This document shows, in pieces, positions 15,306 to 23,526 of a stretch of 49,650 bases of DNA. Under the pieces are notes generated by a model, which made no database searches, was not told the DNA's origin, and saw only the letters and a list, made by a program, of their open reading frames with translations. How positions within the stretch are numbered: position 1 is the stretch's first letter; the number at the start of each line of letters is the position of its first letter. Both the position numbers and the translations under genes were made by a program. This DNA is from an uncultured Eubacteriales bacterium (lineage in GTDB: Bacteria > Bacillota > Clostridia > Christensenellales > Aristaeellaceae): positions 1-49,650 of the forward strand of contig CACZLE010000011.1 of the NCBI GenBank assembly GCA_902781945.1. Reading direction: 5' to 3'.

Positions 15306-15986
15306 ATGAAGATCCTTGTATTGAACGGCAGCCCCAAGGAAAAGAGCGACACCTTCCGGCTGACGGAGGCGTTTTTGAAGGGCATGAACCGGAAGGATCG
15401 GCACGAGGTGCGGATCATCGACGTCATTGAAAAAAAGATCGCGCCCTGCCGGGGGTGCTTTGGCTGCTGGCAGCGCGGGGACGGCCATTGCGTGATCGAC
15501 GACGATCAGAATATCATACTGGACGCTTACCGCAGCGCGGACGTGATCATCTGGAGCTTTCCGCTGTATTGCTATGGCATGCCCTCGCATCTGAAAGCGG
15601 TGCTGGATCGGACGATCCCCCTGCTCAGGATGAAAATGGTGCGGGAGCCCGATGGCACCGTGCAGCATGAAGGGCTGGTGGATTTCTCCAGAATCCATAC
15701 CCTGGTGATCTGCGGCTGCGGGTTTCCCCACTGGGAAGGCAATTTTGACAGCCTGAAGCTGCTGTGCAAAAACTGCTTTGGCGAGCCGGACATGGTTTGC
15801 GTGCCGGAGACGCCCCTGCTGAACGTGCCTCAGGCGGCCATCGTGGCCGATCCGCTGCTGGAAAAGTTTCAACGGGCGGGGGAAGAATATGCCGCCGCGC
15901 TGCGCCTTTCCCCGGAGACGGTGGCGGCGCTGGAAACGCCCATGATACCGGCGGAGGAGTATATCCGGAACGTGAACGGGCAATGA
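15306..15986 (+). CDS. NADPH-dependent FMN reductase / flavodoxin-fold NAD(P)H oxidoreductase
   Basis: The 226-residue protein opens with MKILVLNGSPKEKSDTFRLT, the phosphate-binding loop of flavodoxin-like FMN reductases. PCRGCFGCWQRGDGHCVIDD at about 43-62 is the cysteine motif of iron-sulfur flavoprotein-like members. IIWSFPLYCYGMPSHLKAVL (about 81-100) is the second conserved flavin-contacting loop. I place the start at the ATG at 15306, with AAAGGAA upstream; the longer open frame overlaps the previous gene. It should bind FMN and reduce small electron acceptors in the cytoplasm, with the cysteines possibly holding a cluster. Fourth gene of the TetR operon. Confidence 0.85.
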   Translation: MKILVLNGSPKEKSDTFRLTEAFLKGMNRKDRHEVRIIDVIEKKIAPCRGCFGCWQRGDGHCVIDDDQNIILDAYRSADVIIWSFPLYCYGMPSHLKAVLDRTIPLLRMKMVREPDGTVQHEGLVDFSRIHTLVICGCGFPHWEGNFDSLKLLCKNCFGEPDMVCVPETPLLNVPQAAIVADPLLEKFQRAGEEYAAALRLSPETVAALETPMIPAEEYIRNVNGQ

Positions 15987-16003
15987 GAAAAGGAGTGAAA
16001 ACA

Positions 16004-16627
16004 ATGAAAAAATACATCATCCGACTGGAGAAAAAAGAGGACTATCGGGAAACGGAAAACCTGATCCGGGAATCCTTCTGGAACGTGTACCGCCCGGGCT
16101 GCAGCGAGCATTACGTGATGCACGTGCTGCGGGACGATCCCGCCTTTATCCCGGAATTGGACTTCGTGATGGAGCAGGACGGCAAGCTGATCGGGCAGAA
16201 CATGTTCATGGAAACGATCATCAGCGCGGACGACGGGCGGAAGATCCCCGTGCTGACCATGGGGCCCATCGGGATCATCCCGGAATTGAAGCGGCAGGGC
16301 TATGGCAAACGCCTGCTGGATTTCTGTCTGGAAAAGGCCGCGGCCATGGGCTTTGGCGCGGTGCTGTTTGAGGGCAATATCCTGTTTTACAGCCATTGCG
16401 GCTTTGATTACGCCCGGAAGTTCGGCATCCGCTATCACGACCTGCCCGAGGGCGCCGATGATTCCTTTTTCCTGTGTAAGGAGCTGATCCCGGGATATCT
16501 GGACGGCATCACCGGCGTGTATCAGACGCCCAGGGGCTACTATGTGGAGGATGCGGACGTGGAAGCCTTCGATCAGCAGTTCCCGCCCAAGGAAAAGCAG
16601 AAGCTGCCGGGGCAGCTGTTTGACTGA
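16004..16627 (+). CDS. GNAT-family N-acetyltransferase
   Basis: The 207-residue protein has the GNAT acetyl-CoA loop IIPELKRQGYGKRLLDFCLE (about residues 90-109; the R/Q-x-x-G-x-G/A pattern) after a beta strand VLTMGPIGI. The N-terminal RLEKKEDYRETENLIRESFW is the usual first strand-helix. A C-terminal segment on FYSHCGFDYARKFGI matches the final GNAT helix-strand. The start is the ATG at 16004 with AAAGGAG upstream. It probably acetylates a small molecule; the substrate is unknown. Confidence 0.88.
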   Translation: MKKYIIRLEKKEDYRETENLIRESFWNVYRPGCSEHYVMHVLRDDPAFIPELDFVMEQDGKLIGQNMFMETIISADDGRKIPVLTMGPIGIIPELKRQGYGKRLLDFCLEKAAAMGFGAVLFEGNILFYSHCGFDYARKFGIRYHDLPEGADDSFFLCKELIPGYLDGITGVYQTPRGYYVEDADVEAFDQQFPPKEKQKLPGQLFD

Positions 16628-16642
16628 TTGACGGAGGAAAAA

Positions 16643-17287
16643 ATGAAGCGAAAAAGTTTTCTTACAGGCGGCATTTTGCTCCTGGGTTTTGCACTTTGGA
16701 CAATTCTGATCCAAACGGTGGATGTACAGCCCGTGGGCGTCAATGGGACGAGCGTAGGCTTTGCCGCTGTCAACACTTGGTTTCACCGCATGACAGGCGT
16801 GCATATGGGCATTTATACGATCACGGACTGGCTGGGTCTGGTGCCCATTGCGATCTGTATGGGATTTGGCATACTGGGGCTGATGCAGTGGATCCGCCGG
16901 AAAAGCATCGTCCAAGTGGATAAGGACATCCTGCTGCTGGGCGGATATTACATCCTGGTCATTATAGGATATCTGATATTTGAGATGATCCCCATCAATT
17001 ACCGTCCCATCCTGATCGACGGGGCCATGGAGGCGTCCTATCCCTCCTCCACTACCCTGCTGGTGCTCAGCGTCATGCCGACGCTGCTGTTCCAGGTGAA
17101 CAGGCGGGCAAAGAACCCAACGGCCAGGCGAATAACAGCAGCCTTTGTCGTTCTGTTTTCCGCCTTTATGGTCATCGGAAGGCTGATTGCCGGGGTGCAC
17201 TGGCTCACGGATATCGTTGGTTCTGTGCTGCTGAGCGCCGGACTGTATATTCTGTACCGGACCACTGCGCAGGCAATGGAACCCTGA
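16643..17287 (+). CDS. PAP2-family membrane phosphatase
   Basis: The 214-residue protein has about five hydrophobic membrane segments. The PAP2 phosphatase motifs can be recognised: NYRPI near residue 119 (motif 1), YPSSTT near 132 (motif 2, with SST instead of the usual SGH) and GRLIAGVHWLTDIVG near 180 (motif 3, with the catalytic histidine and aspartate). Substitution of the motif 2 histidine is unusual and may change activity. GGAGG (about 16633-16637) sets the ATG at 16643 over an in-frame upstream TTG. It is the last gene of the TetR operon. Lipid phosphatase activity on undecaprenyl or phosphatidate substrates is typical of the family. Confidence 0.85.
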   Translation: MKRKSFLTGGILLLGFALWTILIQTVDVQPVGVNGTSVGFAAVNTWFHRMTGVHMGIYTITDWLGLVPIAICMGFGILGLMQWIRRKSIVQVDKDILLLGGYYILVIIGYLIFEMIPINYRPILIDGAMEASYPSSTTLLVLSVMPTLLFQVNRRAKNPTARRITAAFVVLFSAFMVIGRLIAGVHWLTDIVGSVLLSAGLYILYRTTAQAMEP

Positions 17288-17334
17288 GGCTGGGAAAGCG
17301 ATCATTCTATTTTCCGGGGAGATCATTATAGTCA

Positions 17335-17373
17335 AATGAGATCCTGCTGGCCTCTGACCAGCAGGATCTCATT
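17335..17373. terminator. Perfect 16-bp hairpin between convergent genes
   Basis: AATGAGATCCTGCTGG (17335-17350) pairs perfectly with CCAGCAGGATCTCATT (17358-17373) around a 7-base loop. It lies between the PAP2 gene and the converging kinase pseudogene, so a bidirectional terminator is likely. There is no T-tract on either side, which is unusual for such a long stem. Confidence 0.6.
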
Positions 17374-17394
17374 GACCAACTTTCCAATTTTCGA

Positions 17395-18776
17395 TCAGGA
17401 GAATTTTTCTTCCTCCTTGATCCTCCGGATCTCTTTCAGCACCAGCTTCATATCGATGGGCTTGGCGATGTGCCCGTTCATCCCGGCGGCCAGGCAGGCC
17501 GTCACATTCTCGCTGAAAGCGTCCGCCGTCATGGCGATGATGGGGATGCTGGCGGCCCAGGGATCCGCCAGCTTGCGGATGGCCTGGGTGGCCTCGATGC
17601 CGTTCATGACGGGCATTTGAATGTCCATAAAGATCAGGTCGGCGTCCTCGTTCTGCTGGTCCGTTTGCAGGTTTTCGCTGCCCAGCATTTCATCCACCAG
17701 CTTGTCCGCCAGGGGGATTTCCAGGGTGACGGTGAAGGTGGTGCCCTGGCCCACGGCGCTCTGTCAGTCGATGGTGCCGTGCATCAGGTCGATCATCTGC
17801 TTGGTGATGGCCAGGCCCAGGCCGGTGCCCTGGATGGTGTTCACCCGGCTGTCCGTCTGGCGGGAGAAGGGCTGATACATTTTGGCCATGAATTCGTGCG
17901 TCATGCCCATGCCGGTATCAGCCACCACGTAGACGAGGCGCACCGTTTTGTCCGTTTCGCCCTTTTCCTGGCGCATATCCACGCACACCCGGCCTCCGGG
18001 CTCGGTATACTTGACGGCGTTGGACAAAAGATTGATGTAGATCTGATTGATGCGCAGCTGGTCGGCGTACAGGTATTCATGCTCGAAGCGGTTGATGCGG
18101 AAATTGAAATCGATGTTCTTTTCCCTGACCATGGGCTGGGAGATATTCATGATGGCGTTCATGGGGGTGCGGATATCGTGGCTCATGGTGGACAGAAAAT
18201 CCGTTTTGGCCTGGTTGGCCCGGTCCGCGGAAGCGGCGGCGGCCTTCAGCTGGCGGTTGAGGTTGATCATGTTGGCCAGGTTGAAGGCCAGCAGCAGCAA
18301 AAGCCGATGGACTGGATGGCATTGATCGGGTTTATGTAGGCGCGGGTCACGTTGACCGTGCTGTCTTCCTTCAGCAGATCGTTAAACCCGTTGCTGAAAA
18401 TATCAAGATCATTATAGGAAACGGTATAGTCCCCGTCCGCCTTGGGCGCGGTGGAAAAGCCGGTCAAGCCGTCCTCCCCGGCAAACAGGATATGGGCCAT
18501 GATCTCCGGCGCGGTGAGGGATTTGCGCACATAATTGATGGCGTCCTCGGCGGTCATGTCGCTGGCGTTGATATAGTTGGACCAGCTTCTGCAAACCTGC
18601 TGCTCGCCCACCAGATAATTGGTGGTCACGCTCTCCATGGCCACCGTCATGTTTTTAAACGCTTCTGTTTGGGAAACGAGCATTTTTTGCCGCTCGCTGC
18701 TCACATAAAGCATAATAAAAGCCATGATAACCAGAATAATGAGCACATTTCCCAGGAGCATCAGGCTCTTTTTCAT
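17395..18776 (-). pseudogene. Hybrid sensor histidine kinase/response regulator, decayed
   Basis: Reading on the minus strand, the first part (18776 to about 18290) encodes an N-terminal membrane helix, an extracytoplasmic sensor region and the start of a second helix. The frame then shifts near 18290-18300 to continue as LLLAFNLANMINL. The H-box LSTMSHDIRTPMNAI follows, but about 70 residues of the dimerisation domain and linker seem to be missing between MNAIM and NISQPMV. The ATPase boxes (NLLSNAVKY, VADTGMGM, GTGLGLAITKQM) are present. An in-frame TGA (17764-17766) then interrupts DGTID-type sequence before QSAVGQGTTF. The receiver part is reduced: the usual receiver start is lost and DLIFMDIQMPVMNG remains. 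Several independent lesions show that the gene is non-functional. Confidence 0.85.
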
Positions 18777-18902
18777 ATTCCCACATCCTTCTGCGGTAAA
18801 TAACGGACAATTGAAAAACCAGAATTATTTTATCACAAGACGGCAGTTTACGCAATCGTCGGAATATCCCATCTGACCGGAAATGGATGTTGCGAAGCCG
18901 GT

Positions 18903-20966
18903 TTATTTTTCCTTCAGTCCGTACCGCACGGGGTTTCCGTAGCGATTGGCCCTGCTGCCGGTGACCACCAGCCGCAGATCGGCGGCGCGGCCCCCCGTCA
19001 GCGAAAGAGGCACGCGGAACCGGTGGGGCGTCCAGAAGGAAACGCCGCAGAATTGGCCGTTGACAAACAGCTCCGCCATTTCCTCGGCTTCCGCGCAAAC
19101 GGTAACGTCGGTATCGCAGGGCGGCAGGGCGGCGCGATAGGTCTTTTGGAAGACAGAGGCGTCCTCGCTCTCCAGGTAAAAATCTGGGCGCATTTCCGGA
19201 AGCCGCGGCAGGTTCGGCAGCGCTTTCGCTTCGTCCCAGGCGAAGATCAGCAGGCTGCCGCGATAGGGCAGAGACAGCATAAAGGAGGTTCCATTTTCAT
19301 TGCGTTCCGTTTCAAGCCGGTATGCCGCACCGTTCCACAGATCATATTGGCCCAGGCTCCCCCGATAGGGCAGAGTGATCCGGGCTTCGATCTCCCCTTC
19401 CCCCTCGTTGACCAGCAGCCAGCAGGGCTGTCCTTCCCAGATCAGCGGGGCGACCCGCAGCTCGGGCTGGGCAGGCTGGCACAGGCAATCGGCGGGCACG
19501 CTGTCCGCGCCATGGGGCACGGTGGGGAATTGCTCCTCCGGCCCGATCACGGCGTCGAAGGTCCACGGACCGCAGATCAGCCTGCCTTCCTTTTCAAAGC
19601 AGCCTGCCCATTGGCTTTCGGGCAGATACAGGAAGGATTTTTGCCCCTGGAACAGCGGGGCGGCCTCCTCCGCGTGCAGGTCCCGGTTGCGGCACAGCAG
19701 GGCGATCTTCGCCTGGTATTGTCCCTCCGCCATCAGGCAGGACAGCCGGGACATATAATCGGCGAACAGCCGGTAATGGGGCCACCAGATGCTGCCCGGA
19801 CCCACGTCCGGCGGACGCTCGGCGCTGCGCTGGCCCTCCAGGCTGTAATAAAAAGCATGGGGAATGAACAGATTGACGCCCCGCACAGCCAGCCAATCGA
19901 TATACCACTTCATGTCCGAACCGGTGAAGTACCAGGGATTGCCGTCCCGGTTGCAGGCGCCGAAGCACTCGTTGGAATTGCGCCCGCGGCCCAGCAGCCG
20001 GGCCATATCGGCCCCGCACTTGGCCATGGTGCTGTCCATTCCAACGACGCCGCCCTTTTCCGGAGAAACAAAGCGAAACACCAGGTCCTGGCCCGGCACA
20101 TGGAAGTATTTTTCCAGTTCGATATCGTCGCTTTGATGGGGATGGCCCATGAGGGCGATGCCGTGCTCCGCGCACCAGCCGGACAGGCGGGCGTAGTACA
20201 CCTGCTCCTCCCGTTCCAGGATCAGGCGGCGATAGAGGGCGGTATCGGCGTTCTCCTGGCCGTCAAACAGGGTCAAGAGGCCGTCCAGATGCCCGCCAGC
20301 CGCCGTGAAGATCTCCGCAAAGCCCCTTGTCCAGGGCATCATATCCCGTACGTTGCGGCCCAGCACGCTGGGCTCATCGGTGAAAAAGCCGATGACGACG
20401 TTGCCGAAATACTCGGCAAAATGCCGGTAATAGGCCTCGTGGGTCAGCTGGACGAAGCGCTCCACCGCCTCCGGATTCAGGATATCGGCGCTGAGGGGCG
20501 CGTTCGGTTCCCCGTCGTCCTCGCCGTAGTGCACGCCCCGGATGGTGCCGCCGCTGTGCCTTTCCACCAGATACAGGCCGTCCTTTTCGCACAGCACCCT
20601 ATCCCCCGTGCATACTTCCTTCACGCGCGCAAGGCCCAGGCTGGCCAGGTCGGGCCGGTTTTCCACCACCTGGCCGCAGGCGGAGCCGGAAGGGTACATG
20701 CCCTCGTCGTACAGCACCACCCGCATATCCAGTTCCGCCGCCGTTTCGATGGCGGTGCGCAGATAATCAAAGAAGGTCTCGGACAGATAGCCGATATCCT
20801 GCCGCAGCCCCATGCGGGGATGAAGCACCACGCCGTAAACGCCGTGATCGCAAAAATCCCGCAGCTGGCGGCGGATCTCCCCGTGGGACAGATCGCCGTT
20901 CAGGAACCAGAAGGGAATGGGCGTATATTCCCGGGATGGATGATCCAGTTTGTAAAGTCTCCTCAT
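18903..20966 (-). CDS. Glycoside hydrolase, GH106-like (putative alpha-L-rhamnosidase)
   Basis: The 687-residue protein has the N-terminal TIM-barrel pattern of the GH106 superfamily: PIPFWFLNGDLSHGEIRRQL near residue 16, VVLHPRMGL near 46 and VVLYDEGMYPSGSACG near 83. A conserved IGFFTDEPSVLGR follows (about 190-200) and the C-terminus is a beta-rich galactose-binding-like region (from about 560, LPPCDTDVTVCAEAEEM). The best start is the ATG at 20966 with CGGAGG upstream; the longer GTG start at 20987 has no ribosome binding site. No signal peptide is visible, so it acts in the cytoplasm. It faces the GH28-led operon head to head, and rhamnose release from rhamnogalacturonan would complement those enzymes. 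The family call is by motif resemblance. Confidence 0.65.
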   Translation of the reverse strand: MRRLYKLDHPSREYTPIPFWFLNGDLSHGEIRRQLRDFCDHGVYGVVLHPRMGLRQDIGYLSETFFDYLRTAIETAAELDMRVVLYDEGMYPSGSACGQVVENRPDLASLGLARVKEVCTGDRVLCEKDGLYLVERHSGGTIRGVHYGEDDGEPNAPLSADILNPEAVERFVQLTHEAYYRHFAEYFGNVVIGFFTDEPSVLGRNVRDMMPWTRGFAEIFTAAGGHLDGLLTLFDGQENADTALYRRLILEREEQVYYARLSGWCAEHGIALMGHPHQSDDIELEKYFHVPGQDLVFRFVSPEKGGVVGMDSTMAKCGADMARLLGRGRNSNECFGACNRDGNPWYFTGSDMKWYIDWLAVRGVNLFIPHAFYYSLEGQRSAERPPDVGPGSIWWPHYRLFADYMSRLSCLMAEGQYQAKIALLCRNRDLHAEEAAPLFQGQKSFLYLPESQWAGCFEKEGRLICGPWTFDAVIGPEEQFPTVPHGADSVPADCLCQPAQPELRVAPLIWEGQPCWLLVNEGEGEIEARITLPYRGSLGQYDLWNGAAYRLETERNENGTSFMLSLPYRGSLLIFAWDEAKALPNLPRLPEMRPDFYLESEDASVFQKTYRAALPPCDTDVTVCAEAEEMAELFVNGQFCGVSFWTPHRFRVPLSLTGGRAADLRLVVTGSRANRYGNPVRYGLKEK

Positions 20967-20998
20967 GGGCAGCAGCCTCCGCTTCACTCTTTAAGGAC

Positions 20999-21027
20999 AT
21001 TATAGCCGCCCTCTCGCAAAATCGCAA
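20999..21027 (-). promoter_or_regulatory. Promoter for the GH106-like gene
   Basis: On the minus strand TTGCGA (21022-21027) and TATAAT (20999-21004) are separated by 17 bases, placing transcription start shortly before the gene. Its divergent partner promoter lies at 21090-21118. Confidence 0.65.
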
Positions 21028-21089
21028 AGGTTTTCTTTTTCCCGCTTTCAAAAAGGTCAAAACCGCCCATTATATGGATCAAATACCCC

Positions 21090-21118
21090 TTGACGGGATT
21101 TTGAATCGATCTTAGAAT
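21090..21118 (+). promoter_or_regulatory. Promoter for the pectin-degradation operon
   Basis: TTGACG (21090-21095) and TAGAAT (21113-21118) are separated by 17 bases. About 60 bases separate it from the divergent GH106 promoter. No clear palindromic operator is visible, so the controlling regulator is unknown. Confidence 0.7.
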
Positions 21119-21172
21119 GAAAAGCAGGACAGCATGCTGTTTTCAAACGCAGACGAAGGATGGAAGGAACAT

Positions 21173-22414
21173 ATGAAGCAGGTTCAGGAAACATTTCCCG
21201 ACGGAACGCCCATACAGGACTGGTTTTATCAGGATTCCGCGCCGTCCCTGGAAGAATTGGGCAGGGTGTATTGGCTGACGGATCATCATATAGAGGCGGG
21301 AGACGCCCTGCAGACAGCGCGCATCCAGGCCCTGATCGACGCCATCCATCAGCAGGGCGGCGGGGTGCTGGCGGTGCCGGAGGGCACTTTCCGCACCGGC
21401 GCGCTGTTTTTCAGGCCCCATGTGCACCTGTATCTGGCCCCCGGCAGCATGCTGCTGGGCAGCGACGATATCGCCGATTATCCCGTGCTGGACACCCGCA
21501 TCGAGGGCGAAAGCTGCGCCTATTTCTCCGCCCTGATCAACGCAGATCGCTGCGACGGCTTCACGGTGCTGGGCAGCGGCGTCATCGACGGCAACGGGAT
21601 GAAAAGCTGGAAAGCCTTCTGGCTGCGCCGGACCTGGAATCCCCAATGCACCAACAAGGACGAGCAGCGGCCCCGGCTGCTGTATGTGTCCAACAGCAAA
21701 AATGTGACCGTCTCCGGCGTCAGGATGCAGAATTCCGCCTTCTGGACCAGCCATTATTACCGCTGCGACCATTTGCGCATCCTGGATTGCAGCTTTTATT
21801 CTCCCTTCGAGCCCGTCAGATCCCCCAGCACCGACGCCATCGACCTGGACGTCTGCTGTGACGTGCTGGTCAAGGGCTGCGACATCCATGTGAACGACGA
21901 CGGCATCGCGCTGAAGGGCGGCAAGGGCCCCTGGGCGGATCAGCAGGAGGAAAACGGCGGCAACGAGCGCATCCTGATCGAGGATTGCCATTACCGGTTC
22001 TGCCATGGTTGTCTGACCCTGGGCTCGGAATCCATCCATTGCAAAAACGTGATCCTGCGCCGCTGCGCGGTGGATTACGCCTCCAACCTGCTGTGGCTCA
22101 AGTTCCGCCCGGATACACCCCAGCATTTTGAGCACATCGCCGTGGAGGATATGCAGGGCCGGGTGAAAAACTTCCTGCGCGTGCACCGGTGGACCCAGTT
22201 CTTTGATCTCAAGGGCCGTCAGGAGCCCCCGCCCTCCGTTGCCGAGCACATCAGCCTGCGCCGGTGCGAAATGGAATGCGACGTGTTCTGCGACGCGCCC
22301 GAGGACCTGTCGGATTATTCCCTGACCGATTTTGAGGTGGACGACGCCAGGGTCCATTGCCAGCAGCGGGGAAACGCGGCCTGGCTGCAAAACAACGACT
22401 GCAAGAAAGGATGA
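21173..22414 (+). CDS. Glycoside hydrolase family 28 (polygalacturonase/rhamnogalacturonase)
   Basis: GH28 enzymes hydrolyse galacturonic acid linkages in pectin. The 413-residue protein has a right-handed beta-helix repeat pattern. The catalytic aspartates fit STDAID (D221) and NDDGIALK (D242, D243), the active-site histidine lies in CHGCLTLGSE (H278), and WLKF replaces the usual RIK near residue 309. GGAAGGA precedes the ATG at 21173. The ATG at 21134 is in frame but the shorter start begins at the usual family N-terminus. No signal peptide is visible. The absence of an export signal suggests activity on imported oligosaccharides. First gene of the operon. Confidence 0.88.
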   Translation: MKQVQETFPDGTPIQDWFYQDSAPSLEELGRVYWLTDHHIEAGDALQTARIQALIDAIHQQGGGVLAVPEGTFRTGALFFRPHVHLYLAPGSMLLGSDDIADYPVLDTRIEGESCAYFSALINADRCDGFTVLGSGVIDGNGMKSWKAFWLRRTWNPQCTNKDEQRPRLLYVSNSKNVTVSGVRMQNSAFWTSHYYRCDHLRILDCSFYSPFEPVRSPSTDAIDLDVCCDVLVKGCDIHVNDDGIALKGGKGPWADQQEENGGNERILIEDCHYRFCHGCLTLGSESIHCKNVILRRCAVDYASNLLWLKFRPDTPQHFEHIAVEDMQGRVKNFLRVHRWTQFFDLKGRQEPPPSVAEHISLRRCEMECDVFCDAPEDLSDYSLTDFEVDDARVHCQQRGNAAWLQNNDCKKG

Positions 22415-22419
22415 TCGCA

Positions 22420-23526
22420 ATGTTTACGCCTTTGGATTATGCCCGCGCCGCCTGCGATACCATGATGCGCCGCTACGCCGCCCCCGATCTGCCGCCCCAG
22501 GGCGCCTTCCATTATCATCAGGGCGTGTTTCTTTCCGGCATGCATGAGACCTGGAAGCTGTGCGGCGAGGAACGCTACTTTGCCTATATCAAGGACTGGA
22601 TCGATTCGGTGTTTGACGAAAAGGGCAATATCAAAAAATATATCCACGCCGACCTGGACGATATCCAGCCCGGCATCCTGCTGTTCCCCCTCTGGGAGCG
22701 CACCCGGGACCCCTATTACATCCAATGCCTCCAATCCGTTTACCGGGAGGTGGTGGACGTGCCCCGCAACGCGGAGGGCGGCCTTTGGCACAAAACCAGC
22801 CTGAAGGATCAGATGTGGCTGGACGGGCTGTACATGGCCGGACCCTTCTGCGCTCAGTACGGGCGGGAATTCCATCTGCCCAGGCTGATGAAGGACGTGG
22901 TGCGTCAGGCCTGCCTGATGGAGAAAAAGACCCTGGACGAAAAGACCGGCCTGCTCTATCACGCCTGGGACGGGGCCAAGGCCGCGCCCTGGGCGGACCC
23001 GGAGACGGGCCGCGCGCCGGAATTCTGGGGCCGGGCCATGGGCTGGGTGCCCGTGGCGCTGCTGAACGACCTGGATTATCTGACGGACGACGTGCCGGGA
23101 CGGCAGGAGCTGGTCCGCATCACCGTCAATCTGCTCAAGGCCCTGTGCCATTTCCAGTCGGAAGAGGGCCGCTGGTACCAGGTGGTGGACAAGGGCGACA
23201 GGCCGGGCAACTGGCTGGAGAATTCCTGCTCCTGCCTGTTTGTGGCCGCCCTGTGCAAGGCCATGCGCCTGGGCTATCTCTCCAGTGATTACGCGATGAA
23301 TGCCCGCCGCGGCTACGAAGGCGTGATCCGCTCGCTGACCTGGGAGGGCGAGGACATTCAGATCGGCCACGTGTGCGTCGGCACCGGCGTGGGCGATTAT
23401 CAGCATTATATTGGACGCCCCGTGCGCGTCAATGACCTGCACGCCGTGGGCGCGTTCCTGATCATGTGCACCGAGATGCAGCGGTGGGAAAACGAACAGA
23501 AGATCGGCCAAGAGGAAAAGCAATGA
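22420..23526 (+). CDS. Unsaturated rhamnogalacturonyl hydrolase, GH105 (YteR-like)
   Basis: GH105 enzymes remove unsaturated galacturonic acid from the non-reducing end of pectin fragments made by lyases. The 368-residue protein has the alpha/alpha-barrel repeats and the family motif SLKDQMWLDGLYMAGPF, with a candidate catalytic aspartate at D135. WGRAMGWVPVAL near residue 206 and GVGDYQHYIGRP near 325 are also typical. AAAGG at about 22406-22410 lies nine bases before the ATG at 22420; an earlier ATG at 22411 overlaps the GH28 stop but has no room for a ribosome binding site. Its presence implies that lyase-cut oligosaccharides are a substrate. Confidence 0.9.
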   Translation: MFTPLDYARAACDTMMRRYAAPDLPPQGAFHYHQGVFLSGMHETWKLCGEERYFAYIKDWIDSVFDEKGNIKKYIHADLDDIQPGILLFPLWERTRDPYYIQCLQSVYREVVDVPRNAEGGLWHKTSLKDQMWLDGLYMAGPFCAQYGREFHLPRLMKDVVRQACLMEKKTLDEKTGLLYHAWDGAKAAPWADPETGRAPEFWGRAMGWVPVALLNDLDYLTDDVPGRQELVRITVNLLKALCHFQSEEGRWYQVVDKGDRPGNWLENSCSCLFVAALCKAMRLGYLSSDYAMNARRGYEGVIRSLTWEGEDIQIGHVCVGTGVGDYQHYIGRPVRVNDLHAVGAFLIMCTEMQRWENEQKIGQEEKQ

